Below are positions 39,379-48,214 of a stretch of DNA of 64,000 bases, piece after piece. Location of the stretch: positions 124,001-188,000 of the forward strand of contig NZ_CP035687.1 in NCBI RefSeq assembly GCF_009665255.1, written 5' to 3'. Numbering within the stretch: position 1 is the first letter of the stretch; each line of letters starts with the position of its first letter. A model generated the notes under the pieces. The model was not told the origin of the DNA. It was given only the letters and a program-made list of their open reading frames with translations, and ran no database searches. Source of the DNA: Vibrio metoecus. Lineage in GTDB: Bacteria; Pseudomonadota; Gammaproteobacteria; Enterobacterales; Vibrionaceae. Position numbers and translations under genes: made by a program.

Positions 39379-39591
39379 GCTATCCCCCCTTAACAGGTTA
39401 GAAATCAAGAAAAATCAGACCAAAAAGGCTGTTTAATTAAGCTTTTCTTAATTGTAGACAGCATCGATCTTTTGACAAACCTGTCATATGGCAAAACCTA
39501 TTTTTTGTAGAATACTGATATGCAACCCGTAACCCAATGGAGACAGTATGAACAAGGTAGCCCTATTACTAGCCAGTTTCCGTCTGACTGT

Positions 39592-40455
39592 TTAGCGTTT
39601 CCACCAACGACCCGTTCGGTCTAGCTCGGGATCACAAAAACGGTTGAGTAGCGTTAGCTCTGTATCGAGGATGGCTAACATATCACCGACACTCGCCGCT
39701 GTGGTTAAAACTACCTCAGATTCAACAACTGTCGCGATAAGATCAAGCATCGCCAGCATGATAGGCTCATTCTCGCAATGTCGCCGCAATTGAGCGAGCG
39801 CGGTTTGAGCGATTTGGTATGGTGCTTGGCGAACTTCCGCAAGGTTTTTTTGAAAAGCGTTAACTGCTACACCTTCCAGGAAAACACGATAAGTCGTCAG
39901 CTCATCAACCCACAAAAAGCGAATGCCTTGCTGGCTGTGATGCGGATATGGCACGCTAATATGTGCATGCAGATCACGAGAGATATTCAGCCGAACCCCA
40001 GCCTGTTGGCAACGTTCATCTAACGTGCGCAGTAACCCTTGTTCATCCATCAGTTGCTGAATCTCAAAAATTCGTTTGAGATGGTAGTCATTAGAAACCA
40101 AGGTCAGCGTCAGCGTATCACCAACTCGAAGGTGGCCACTGGTGAGCAATACTTGGGTGACATGCTCGATATTTTCTACTGTGCTGGTGGATTGTTTCTC
40201 CAGCAATACTTGAATTTGTGGCAGTGAAAGTGCCAACTGTTGGCATCGCGCTTGGAAATATTCATACATTCGCTGCGCTTCTGATGTTGATTGCCGTTGA
40301 GTCACCCCGCCGCAAAACACCACTAAAGCCGTTTGATTTTCATGACACTGTAACGCAGAAATTAATCCCTCTACCCGACTTTTTCCCTCTAGCGTCAATT
40401 GGTCCGCATTTAAACGTTTACCCAGTACGATAAAAATGGGTCGAGTGGTGGGCAT
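39592..40455 (-). CDS. YdcF-like DUF218-domain protein
   Basis: 287 residues. N-terminal DUF218 domain (PIFIVLGKRLNADQLTLEGKSRVEGLISAL; VVFCGGVTQ; VSNDYHLKR), a Rossmann-like fold in which YdcF binds S-adenosylmethionine. Unlike SanA-type members it has no N-terminal membrane anchor. The C-terminal ~90 residues are helical. Function unknown. Confidence 0.8.
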   Translation of the reverse strand: MPTTRPIFIVLGKRLNADQLTLEGKSRVEGLISALQCHENQTALVVFCGGVTQRQSTSEAQRMYEYFQARCQQLALSLPQIQVLLEKQSTSTVENIEHVTQVLLTSGHLRVGDTLTLTLVSNDYHLKRIFEIQQLMDEQGLLRTLDERCQQAGVRLNISRDLHAHISVPYPHHSQQGIRFLWVDELTTYRVFLEGVAVNAFQKNLAEVRQAPYQIAQTALAQLRRHCENEPIMLAMLDLIATVVESEVVLTTAASVGDMLAILDTELTLLNRFCDPELDRTGRWWKR

Positions 40456-40611
40456 GACGATCTTCCTTGTTTGATGTTTCTGATAAACAGAATTTCATAT
40501 TTTTTAACAGGATGTAAAGCTCTACACCATCAAGGCATTCTCTGATTTCAGAAAATGAGTACATCACGGATTTTTTCTGCCATAATCGCGCCCTTAATTT
40601 TATTAGATGCT

Positions 40612-40643
40612 AGCGTATTAAAGATATTTAGTTTTATACGCTA
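40612..40643 (+). promoter_or_regulatory. Leader hairpin before the POT transporter
   Basis: TAGCGTAT (40612-40619) and ATACGCTA (40636-40643) form perfect 8-base arms around 16 bases, 26 bp before the transporter ATG. It may be an operator or mRNA structure. No clear ribosome site is seen before ATG 40669. Confidence 0.4.
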
Positions 40644-40668
40644 TCAGGCAATGTCGAAATAGACCGAT

Positions 40669-42141
40669 ATGTGGAATAAACTCAACAAATCAATGATGTT
40701 CTGCCAAATGATGTTTGGCCTCTCGTTTTACGGTGTGATGGTGATCCTGACCCGTTTCTTCTTGGAAGATCTCAACTACAGTGAAGCCGATACCATGATG
40801 GTGGTTGGAGCATTCTCCTCGATTGGCCCCTTGTTTGCCATCGCTGGAGGCTTTATTGCCGATAAATTTCTTGGTGCCTATCGATCACTGGCCATTTCTT
40901 ATTTAACTTTTGCGGTTGGCTACGGCTTGTTGGTTCTCGGGGCTTCTTCGACCAACGTGCCTCTGAGCTTGGTGGGCAGTGCACTTGCCAGCTACGCACG
41001 TGGGTTGATGTCCCCTTCCTACCCCAGTTTGTACAAGCGCACTTTCGCCAGTGAAGAAGATTTCAATAATGGCTATCCCGTTAACTATTCGGTCAACAAC
41101 GTCGGCGCACTTTTGGGACAGTATTTATTCCCGATGTTGGTACTGCTGCTTGGTTTTCACGGCAGCTTCGCGCTTTCTGCATTAATGGCAACCTTAGCCA
41201 CCATCACCCTAGTGGTGATGCGCCGTCCACTGATTGAAGTGGCCAGCGAGAAAGATCAGCAATCCGTCAGCATGGGCAATTGGATGGCGTTCACCCTACT
41301 TTCACTGGCGATGGTTGGGTTGGTTTTCTTCATGTTTTCCAACATGGCGATTGGCCAAAACATCGTGTATGCGATTGGGCTTGCGGCGATTGTCTATTTC
41401 ATCAGTTTGATGTTGAAAGCTCGCCGCGCGGAAGCTCTCAAAATGGGCACCATCTTGATTGTGACGGTGCTGACCACCTGCTTCTTTGTGTATTACGGGC
41501 AAATGATGACCTCGATGACCATGGTCACGATTAATACCATGCGCGGCGAGCTGTTTGGCATCATCCCGATTGCGCCGGAAGCCTCGATGGCCATGAATCC
41601 ACTCTGGTGTATTGTGGCAGGCCCTGCCATTTCTTATCTGTTTTCTACACTAGAAAAGCGTGGCATTACCTTCTCAACCGCAACCAAAATCGCGTTTGCC
41701 TTTGTGCTAACCGCTATTTCATTTGGCATTCTGACGTTTGCCGTTTCCACCGTTGGTGAAGAGGCAATTATCCGCCCAGAAGTGTTCTTGGTGATCCATT
41801 TCTTCCAAGCGTTTGCCGAAGTCGTGGTGGGGAGCTTAGTGGTGGCGTTTATTCTGTCCGTTGCCCCCAAGCAGATTGAGAACTTCTCAGTGAGCTTGTT
41901 TTATATTGCGATGGCGCTCAGTGGCATTATTGGCGCAGTCTTCTCCACCTCCATCGCGTTAGAAAAAGGCCAAGTAGTGACTCAGCAGATCGTACAGATC
42001 ATTTACGGTGATTACTTCAAACTGCTGACCATGCTAGCGGTGGTCATGGTTGGTGTTGCTTTATTGGCTTCAGTCCTTGTCCGTAAAATGCTTGCTGCAG
42101 CAGATGCGAATTCACCAAGTATCCAAGATAAGCAAGCTTAA
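40669..42141 (+). CDS. POT/PTR-family peptide transporter
   Basis: 490 residues with 12-14 hydrophobic helices and no signal peptide. The first helices carry FGLSFYGVMVILTRFF and GGFIADKFLGAYRSL, the MFS loop 2-3 pattern seen in proton-coupled oligopeptide transporters (GGWLADRFLG in well-known members), and FNNGYPVNYSVNNVGALLG resembles the PTR2 FYxxINxG motif. Probable di/tripeptide-proton symporter of the inner membrane. Followed by its own terminator. Confidence 0.8.
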   Translation: MWNKLNKSMMFCQMMFGLSFYGVMVILTRFFLEDLNYSEADTMMVVGAFSSIGPLFAIAGGFIADKFLGAYRSLAISYLTFAVGYGLLVLGASSTNVPLSLVGSALASYARGLMSPSYPSLYKRTFASEEDFNNGYPVNYSVNNVGALLGQYLFPMLVLLLGFHGSFALSALMATLATITLVVMRRPLIEVASEKDQQSVSMGNWMAFTLLSLAMVGLVFFMFSNMAIGQNIVYAIGLAAIVYFISLMLKARRAEALKMGTILIVTVLTTCFFVYYGQMMTSMTMVTINTMRGELFGIIPIAPEASMAMNPLWCIVAGPAISYLFSTLEKRGITFSTATKIAFAFVLTAISFGILTFAVSTVGEEAIIRPEVFLVIHFFQAFAEVVVGSLVVAFILSVAPKQIENFSVSLFYIAMALSGIIGAVFSTSIALEKGQVVTQQIVQIIYGDYFKLLTMLAVVMVGVALLASVLVRKMLAAADANSPSIQDKQA

Positions 42142-42203
42142 CGCGGCAGTGAATCAAACCATCGCACAAACCAGAGATGGCAATTCGACTGCTGATGATT
42201 GAT

Positions 42204-42231
42204 GAAATGGCCTGCGGGCCATTTCTTTTAT
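42204..42231 (+). terminator. Terminator of the POT gene
   Basis: GAAATGGCC, loop TGCG, GGCCATTTC then TTTTA: 9-bp perfect stem 62 bp after the stop, just before the convergent EamA gene ends. Confidence 0.8.
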
Positions 42232-42241
42232 CCCGTTTTTC

Positions 42242-43147
42242 TTATCTGGCGAAGGCAACAACCAACCCTGCCACAATCGCGCTAACGCCGAGTAAACGAG
42301 TTACGTACCAACGCTCTCCAAGAAATGCGATCCCCATAAACAGTCCAAACACGATGCTAGTTTGACGCAGTGCGACAATAAAACTGACGTTTTCGGTCAA
42401 CGTCATGGCATAGAGGACCAAGCTATAAGTTCCCCCCATCATCAATCCCGCGAGGGTCGCGGTATAACGAATGCGCCATGCTTCAACAAATGGAGCACGT
42501 TGGCCAGTGAACAAATACCAGATCGCCAGTGGTATGCACATTGCCCAAAATTGAATCCCCAAATAAAGCACGGCAGAGTAACTGGCAGGCATTTGTGAGC
42601 CTACGGTCTGTTCTATGATCGCCAGCGCTTCTTTATCGATAATCGAATATCCTGCCGTACCTAGCGCCGCCACCAGAGCCCACACAATGCCGAGGTTGGC
42701 ATAATCGGCGAAACGGAACTGACGAAATTTTTGCAGCGGGATCATCAAGCAGCCGAGCGTGATCAACGCAAATCCCAGCCACTGATTAAGCTGTAAGTCA
42801 TAGCCCAGCATCACAGTGCCTGCACCAACCAACAATACGGGCAATCCGCGCGCTAAAGGATAAGCAATGCCGATATCCACTTTGCTGTAAGCAAAGGCCA
42901 GCCCCAGCATGTACACCATCTGGCTCAGCCCACTCACAACCAAGAGTAACCAAAATTGTGTCGGCAGCGTTGACCAACCAATCTTAGTGAAATACCACAA
43001 AATATAAGGCGTGAGGAGCAGTGAGGTCGCTGAAGTGGCACCAAGGAAGAAAGAAGGCCCCGAGCTTTGGTAGCGCTTGCCGATGATATTCCAACCGGCA
43101 TGCAACAGTGCAGAAAACAGTACTAAGATGATAGGCACAAAAGACAT
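42242..43147 (-). CDS. EamA/DMT-family permease
   Basis: 301 residues, ten hydrophobic helices in two repeats of five (EamA, PF00892), e.g. SFVPIILVLFSALLHAGWNI and C-terminal GVSAIVAGLVVAFAR. A drug/metabolite-type inner-membrane carrier; substrate unknown. It is downstream of phnR, separated by a terminator, so is probably not part of the phosphonate operon. Confidence 0.85.
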   Translation of the reverse strand: MSFVPIILVLFSALLHAGWNIIGKRYQSSGPSFFLGATSATSLLLTPYILWYFTKIGWSTLPTQFWLLLVVSGLSQMVYMLGLAFAYSKVDIGIAYPLARGLPVLLVGAGTVMLGYDLQLNQWLGFALITLGCLMIPLQKFRQFRFADYANLGIVWALVAALGTAGYSIIDKEALAIIEQTVGSQMPASYSAVLYLGIQFWAMCIPLAIWYLFTGQRAPFVEAWRIRYTATLAGLMMGGTYSLVLYAMTLTENVSFIVALRQTSIVFGLFMGIAFLGERWYVTRLLGVSAIVAGLVVAFAR

Positions 43148-43162
43148 ACGACAACCTTGTCA

Positions 43163-43186
43163 AAAAGCCCTGTCATAGACAGGGCA
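43163..43186 (-). terminator. Terminator after phnR
   Basis: Minus strand: GCCCTGTC, loop TAT, GACAGGGC then TTTTT. It closes the phnT-permease-phnR unit and isolates the EamA gene. Confidence 0.85.
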
Positions 43187-43212
43187 AGCAATCTGCGCTT
43201 TCGCGAAATGAA

Positions 43213-43917
43213 TTAACGCTTTAATTCTGCGATGGATTCAATGGTAATGGCATCGTGACGCCAGTATTCAATGTCACAATCAATCAACTCGCCTTTCTGG
43301 TTATAGTTGACCCGCTCCACCACCATTGCCGGTGTACCTGACGTTGCGCGCAGGGCTTGAGCCATTTCACCCAGTAACGAGCTGGTGGATATACGGTAGT
43401 GAATCGTCTGGTATTGTGTCGCATAGTGTTCACGATACAGATCGGTGAGTGACTGCGACAGATCAAAATCAAGCAGGTTTGGAAACAGCTCTGGGCGAAT
43501 GTAGTTGGTGACATATACCACAGGTCGGTTATCCAAATAACGCACACGGTCTACGCGATACACATCCGAAAACGGTTTGAGTTTTAAAAGACGAGTCGCC
43601 TGCTTGTTGGCGATCACCGCTTTGGCAGACACCAGCTCCGTTTTCGGCTGGCGATTTTGCGCCAGCGCCATATTAGTAAAGTTGAGAGTTTGAGTGGGGT
43701 CATAGCGTAAAGGCGCGGGCGAAATAAACCAACCACGGCGATCTTCGCGATAAATCTTTCCTTCAGCTTCGAGCAGTGAAAGCGCCTCACGCAAGGTGAC
43801 TCGCGTAGTATCAAATGATTCGGCTAACTTGCGCTCAGCGGGGAGCTTTTGGCGCGGCATCAGCATGCCGGCATCAATCTGCTCTACGATGGCATCTTTA
43901 ATTTTTACGTATTGCAC
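43213..43917 (-). CDS. phnR: GntR/UTRA-family regulator of phosphonate use
   Basis: 234 residues: N-terminal GntR winged helix (MLMPRQKLPAERKLAESFDTTRVTLREALS, shown as the region) and a C-terminal UTRA ligand-binding domain (from ~residue 90 to the end). Located 24 bp after the permease gene of the 2-aminoethylphosphonate (AEP) transporter. The HutC-type sequences TTGGTATAGTCCAA and related palindromes in front of the three phn units are the likely binding sites. It should release them on binding a phosphonate-pathway compound. Confidence 0.87.
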   Translation of the reverse strand: MQYVKIKDAIVEQIDAGMLMPRQKLPAERKLAESFDTTRVTLREALSLLEAEGKIYREDRRGWFISPAPLRYDPTQTLNFTNMALAQNRQPKTELVSAKAVIANKQATRLLKLKPFSDVYRVDRVRYLDNRPVVYVTNYIRPELFPNLLDFDLSQSLTDLYREHYATQYQTIHYRISTSSLLGEMAQALRATSGTPAMVVERVNYNQKGELIDCDIEYWRHDAITIESIAELKR

Positions 43918-43941
43918 TTGCGATCCTATTGCCTCTTTCCA

Positions 43942-45642
43942 CTAACGCTTGCGCCAAGCTTGCAGGCGGCCAAACAATCCAAACTCTAATCCCACATGCA
44001 GTAATTTGGCTAACGCGGCCGAGAGCATAATCATCACCGCCATGGCAGCGGCGGCGCCCGTCTGTCCGGCATCATCCATATTCAGTACCGCAACCGATGC
44101 GGGTACGGTGTCGGTTGAGTAGAGGAATACTACCGCAGAAGTGGTGGTTAATGCATTAATAAACAAATAGCTAGCAATGTCCAATACCGCAGGTAAGGAC
44201 ACAGGTAACGTCACTTTCCACAGTAAGCGGTATTGCGGCAGCTTGATGGAGGCCGCCGTCGCCTCCAATTCAGGTGGCAACTGTTTAAGCGCGGTAACCG
44301 CCGTCATATGCCCCACCGTGTAGTAATGCACCACGGTATTAATCACCAAAAGCAGCATGCCACCGTACAAGCCATTGAGCGGATTAGACGCGTGATTGAA
44401 AAAGAAGATGTAACCCAAACCCAGCACTAAGCCGGGAACCGCCATCGGTACCATACTCAGCATCTGCATCGCCTGACGCAGCGGCGCGAACACTCGCCCT
44501 TTTTCAATACTGTAAGCGCCGAGAAAAATGATCACTGTCCCACACAGTGCGGTTAAGCTGGCTAAGGTGAGTGAGTTAAAATACGGGCTCCAACCATAGG
44601 CACTGGTTTCGGCAAATTGGTAATGTTTGAGGGTTAGCGCTGTATTCCACGGCCAAAACGTCACCAGTGAGCCGTACACCGCCGTGGCTAATACCGCCAC
44701 AATCGCCACGCAAATCAGCACACAATAGAGCAGACATAAACCATCACGCAGCCGATGTGGCGCTGGTTGGTAGGCCACAGAACGGGTATCAAATAGGCTT
44801 TGCTGTTTTTTCTGCACCCAGCGATCGGCAATAAACGCAAACACGGCGGGTAGCAACAGAACAATACTGGTCACCGCGCCCATCGCGAAATTTTGCTGCC
44901 CCACTACTTGCTTGAAAATATCCGTTGCAAGCACGTTATAGCTGCCACCAATCACTTTCGGTACGCCGAAATCACACACCACCAAGGTAAACACAACGAT
45001 CAAGGCGCTGATTAACCCATACTTGGCTGCCGGTAGCGTGACAATAAAAAACGTTTTGATGGGGGATGTTTTCAGCGCCCTCGCCGCTTCATACAGACGA
45101 GCATCTGAGGTGCTCAGCGAGGTGGTCAGAATCATCAAAGCATGCGGAAATGTCCAGAAAATCAACCCGAGTGTAATACCTAAGCCACCATAAATGGATT
45201 CACCGCCGAGCCAACTCTTGAGCATGCCTTGATTACCAAATAGGAAAATCAGACTGATCGCGGGCAGTAATGAAGGCGCGAGAATCGGCGCACTGCCTAA
45301 CACTCGAAACAGATGTTTTCCCGGCATGCAGGAGCGCGTTAACGCATAGGCGTAACCAAACGCGAGGATACCGACAATCGCCGTCACACTGATACCAAGC
45401 ACTAAGGTGTTGCGCAAGGATTGCCAGAGTGCGGCCGAGGAAAAATATTGGGCGAAGTAAGCGAGTCCGACAAATTCACCCTGCTCATTTTGCACGCTTT
45501 TCACCAACATAGCGGCCAGCGGCGCAAAAATAAACAACAGCATCAGTGATAGCAGGATCAATAAGGTGATCGATAAAATCAGGCTATCGCGGCTCCAATG
45601 CGGCAATATCCGCACTGAAAAAGTACGAGCGATATTCAACAT
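43942..45642 (-). CDS. 2-Aminoethylphosphonate ABC transporter permease (two domains fused)
   Basis: 566 residues from ATG 45642 (MLNIARTFSVRILPHWSRDS), which has AAGGAG 7 nt upstream; the longer frame has no start signal. About 12 helices in two BPD_transp_1 halves, each with an EAA loop (YEAARALKTSPIKTFFIVTLP; ATAASIKLPQYRLLWKVTLP). Fits the PhnU2-type fused permease of AEP importers (TIGR03262). Follows the ATPase gene by 10 bp. Confidence 0.88.
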   Translation of the reverse strand: MLNIARTFSVRILPHWSRDSLILSITLLILLSLMLLFIFAPLAAMLVKSVQNEQGEFVGLAYFAQYFSSAALWQSLRNTLVLGISVTAIVGILAFGYAYALTRSCMPGKHLFRVLGSAPILAPSLLPAISLIFLFGNQGMLKSWLGGESIYGGLGITLGLIFWTFPHALMILTTSLSTSDARLYEAARALKTSPIKTFFIVTLPAAKYGLISALIVVFTLVVCDFGVPKVIGGSYNVLATDIFKQVVGQQNFAMGAVTSIVLLLPAVFAFIADRWVQKKQQSLFDTRSVAYQPAPHRLRDGLCLLYCVLICVAIVAVLATAVYGSLVTFWPWNTALTLKHYQFAETSAYGWSPYFNSLTLASLTALCGTVIIFLGAYSIEKGRVFAPLRQAMQMLSMVPMAVPGLVLGLGYIFFFNHASNPLNGLYGGMLLLVINTVVHYYTVGHMTAVTALKQLPPELEATAASIKLPQYRLLWKVTLPVSLPAVLDIASYLFINALTTTSAVVFLYSTDTVPASVAVLNMDDAGQTGAAAAMAVMIMLSAALAKLLHVGLEFGLFGRLQAWRKR

Positions 45643-45652
45643 ACTCTTCTCC

Positions 45653-46825
45653 TTATGCCGCATAAGCACAGCTGGCTGTAGCTGCTGGCGTTGTGGACAT
45701 GACCTTACGACGGTACGCACGCAGCTGCCCTGCCCTCAGTGCTAAATATCGAACATCGCCCGTTTTTAAATGCATAGTTTGTACCTGTGTGATCGGTAAA
45801 TCGACATACACGGGCGGAGCCAAACGCTCACCTTGAAACACACATTCGACTCGATAAAACGCGCCAAGAAACTCCAAATGGCGAATGACGACTGGAATGG
45901 CCTCGTTGTAGCGCGTAACCAGTTCTAGATTTTCAGGGCGCACAGCCAAATCAAATTGCTCACCTTGGCAAGGCGTATAATTTTCGATTTTGGGCAAAGC
46001 AATAAGGGATTCAGCAATACGCAGTTGCTGGGAACTCGCCATGGAAACGGGAATAAAATTCATCGTGCCAACAAACCCAGCCACAAAACGGCTGGCGGGC
46101 TTTTGGTAGATCTCTTGCGGCGTACCAACTTGCTCAATCACCCCGTGGTTCATCACCACAATGCGATCCGCCATGGTTAACGCTTCTTCTTGATCATGCG
46201 TCACCATGATGGTGGTAATGCCCAATTTACGTTGCAGTTGGCAAATTTCTTCGCGCAAATGCGTTCTTACCTTGGCATCGAGAGCGGAAAGCGGTTCATC
46301 AAGCAGTAATAACCCCGGCGATAATGCCAAAGCACGCGCTAACGCCACCCGCTGCTGCTGACCGCCAGAGAGCTGGCTTGGGTATTTTTGTGCCGATGTG
46401 GCGAGCCCGATCATCTCCAACCACTGCTCCACTTTCTCTAACGCATCACGGACTGACATGCCTTGATTACGCAAACCGATGGCGATGTTTTCTTCCACCG
46501 TTAAATTGGGAAATAGAGCATAAGATTGGAACACGATGCCGAAATCACGCTGCTCGGGTGGTAAAAAAGTAATCGCTTGCTGGTTTTGGTGGATGGTGCC
46601 AGAGGTGGGAAGATCTAACCCTGCGATGGCGCGCAACAAGGTGGTTTTGCCACAGCCAGAAGGGCCAAGAAAGCAGACAAACTCGCCTTTTTCAATCGAC
46701 AAACTGATCTCTTTCAACGCGGTAAATGAGCCAAACTGTTTTACCACATGACGAATATCGAGGTAGCTTCTGCTGATCGCTTGAGGTTCATTCTGCTGCT
46801 GTAAATTAGGATGATGCATGGTCAT
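45653..46825 (-). CDS. 2-Aminoethylphosphonate ABC transporter ATPase
   Basis: 390 residues from ATG 46825 (MTMHHPNLQQQN), with AGGTGA 5 nt upstream. Walker A GPSGCGKTTLL, signature LSGGQQQRVALARAL, Walker B LLLLDEPLSALD and a C-terminal TOBE-like regulatory domain. First gene of its own unit: a terminator (46925-46952) separates it from phnS and an operator candidate (46842-46855) lies 17 bp before its start. Confidence 0.9.
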   Translation of the reverse strand: MTMHHPNLQQQNEPQAISRSYLDIRHVVKQFGSFTALKEISLSIEKGEFVCFLGPSGCGKTTLLRAIAGLDLPTSGTIHQNQQAITFLPPEQRDFGIVFQSYALFPNLTVEENIAIGLRNQGMSVRDALEKVEQWLEMIGLATSAQKYPSQLSGGQQQRVALARALALSPGLLLLDEPLSALDAKVRTHLREEICQLQRKLGITTIMVTHDQEEALTMADRIVVMNHGVIEQVGTPQEIYQKPASRFVAGFVGTMNFIPVSMASSQQLRIAESLIALPKIENYTPCQGEQFDLAVRPENLELVTRYNEAIPVVIRHLEFLGAFYRVECVFQGERLAPPVYVDLPITQVQTMHLKTGDVRYLALRAGQLRAYRRKVMSTTPAATASCAYAA

Positions 46826-46841
46826 AAAAGTCACCTTTAAT

Positions 46842-46855
46842 TTGGTATAGTCCAA
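46842..46855. promoter_or_regulatory. Putative PhnR operator, site A
   Basis: TTGGTATAGTCCAA, identical to site C at 48189-48202. TTGG/CCAA outer arms of GntR/HutC type. Lies directly before the transporter ATPase gene. Confidence 0.65.
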
Positions 46856-46924
46856 AATTAACAAGACTTTATTGCAATGCGGTGACAGTTTTATCGCTGA
46901 TACGTGACCATCTTATGACAGAAG

Positions 46925-46952
46925 GATAAAAAAGGAGGCTTTCGCCTCCTTT
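46925..46952 (-). terminator. Terminator after the AEP-binding protein gene
   Basis: Minus strand: AAAGGAGGC, loop GAAA, GCCTCCTTT then a T-run; starts 11 bp after the stop codon. Confidence 0.85.
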
Positions 46953-46962
46953 GATGAACAAT

Positions 46963-47970
46963 TTAAGATTTGGGTTCCGATTTAGCATCAAACTTTTCAG
47001 ACCAGGTTTGCAGCACGCGGGCACGATCACTTCCCATTTGCGTGAAGTCCATCTTCGCCATCACTTTTTCAACATTCGGATAATTCGGCACTTGCTTGCT
47101 GACGTCCTGATGGCCAACGATAGGATAGCTCTCAATATACAGCTCATTTGCCGCTTTCGAGACAGACCAATCGACCACGCGTTTTGCCGCATCACTTTCT
47201 TTGACTAGCCCTACCGCTTCGGATTCCCAGCCAATACCGTTTGGTACAATCACATCCAACGGTGCGCCTTGGGTTTTGAGTTTTGCGCCACGCGTTGCCA
47301 TTGATATGCCGATCGCAACCTCTCCCATCCCCGCTTGAACACAAGGTTTTGAGCCAGAATGTGTGTAATGGGCAATATTTTGATCAAGGCGTTGCATGTA
47401 ATCCCACGCTTTATCTTCGCCCATGTTTTGCAGCCATGCGGAAACTTGCATGTACCCCGTGCCGGAAGATGCAGGGTTAGGCATCGCAATGTGGCCTTTG
47501 TAGACAGGGTTGGTCAAATCTTCCCAACTCTGTGGCTTAGGTAAATTCAGCTGTTTGGCCACCGCTTCGTTAAAGCATACCGCGTTAAAAAAAGCATCGT
47601 TGCCATACCAAGCTTGCTGCGCTTGCGGATCGTTCAAATTAGCTCGTAGCTCGTTCGCTCCTTTGGGTGTGTAAGGTTTTAGCACTCCTTGATCTTTGAG
47701 GAGAGCCATTGACGATCCAGCCAATCCCCACACCACTTGCGCACGAGGGTTGTCTTTTTCAGCCAGCAGTTTTGCCGTCATGATCCCGGTCGAATCACGC
47801 ACCCACTTAATCTCAATATCTGGGTTCTCTTTTTCAAAAGCACTTTTGTATTTCGCCAAGAGATCGGTTTCAAATGCGGTATACACCGTGACTTCTTGCG
47901 CCGCAAACACATGAGCAGATACAAGTGCTGCGATCGCCGTTAAGGTTCCTTTCAATATACGTGGGTTCAT
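46963..47970 (-). CDS. phnS: 2-Aminoethylphosphonate-binding periplasmic protein
   Basis: 335 residues from ATG 47970 (MNPRILKGTLTAIAALVSA), chosen because GGAG lies 6 nt upstream; ATG 47973 is only 3 nt from it. Signal peptide ends near VFAAQ. The body is a family 1/Fe3+-type binding protein (VTVYTAFETDLLAKYKSAFE; ASSGTGYMQVSAWLQNMGE), matching the PhnS2-type AEP-binding proteins (TIGR03261). Delivers AEP to the fused permease. Confidence 0.87.
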   Translation of the reverse strand: MNPRILKGTLTAIAALVSAHVFAAQEVTVYTAFETDLLAKYKSAFEKENPDIEIKWVRDSTGIMTAKLLAEKDNPRAQVVWGLAGSSMALLKDQGVLKPYTPKGANELRANLNDPQAQQAWYGNDAFFNAVCFNEAVAKQLNLPKPQSWEDLTNPVYKGHIAMPNPASSGTGYMQVSAWLQNMGEDKAWDYMQRLDQNIAHYTHSGSKPCVQAGMGEVAIGISMATRGAKLKTQGAPLDVIVPNGIGWESEAVGLVKESDAAKRVVDWSVSKAANELYIESYPIVGHQDVSKQVPNYPNVEKVMAKMDFTQMGSDRARVLQTWSEKFDAKSEPKS

Positions 47971-47992
47971 CATCCTCTCCAATTGATTAAAT

Positions 47993-48006
47993 TTGGTATG
48001 TACCAG
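47993..48006. promoter_or_regulatory. Putative PhnR operator, site B1
   Basis: TTGGTATGTACCAG contains the perfect palindrome TGGTATGTACCA, 23 bp before the phnS start. Confidence 0.65.
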
Positions 48007-48010
48007 AATT

Positions 48011-48020
48011 GGTATTTACC
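48011..48020. promoter_or_regulatory. Putative PhnR operator, site B2
   Basis: GGTATTTACC, with GGTA/TACC arms, 18 bp from site B1. Two closely spaced sites may allow cooperative binding. Confidence 0.5.
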
Positions 48021-48188
48021 CTACCCAGTCTGTGTGACGATTCGATGAAGAAAAATTGGCAGTTTCACGACGTTTTTAGGTTCTTTTTATGCCATTTTTC
48101 CTGCATGTGCGGTTATGAAACTTTTATGAAATTCGCCTTCGAAGGGTTTACCGCGTGCATTTCTCGTTGTTAGATAGCGTTAAATTTA

Positions 48189-48202
48189 TTGGTATAGTCC
48201 AA
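48189..48202. promoter_or_regulatory. Putative PhnR operator, site C
   Basis: TTGGTATAGTCCAA, the same 14 bases as site A, ending 12 bp before the phnW ATG and overlapping a TATAGT that may be its -10. Confidence 0.65.
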
Positions 48203-48214
48203 AAAGGAATGAAC

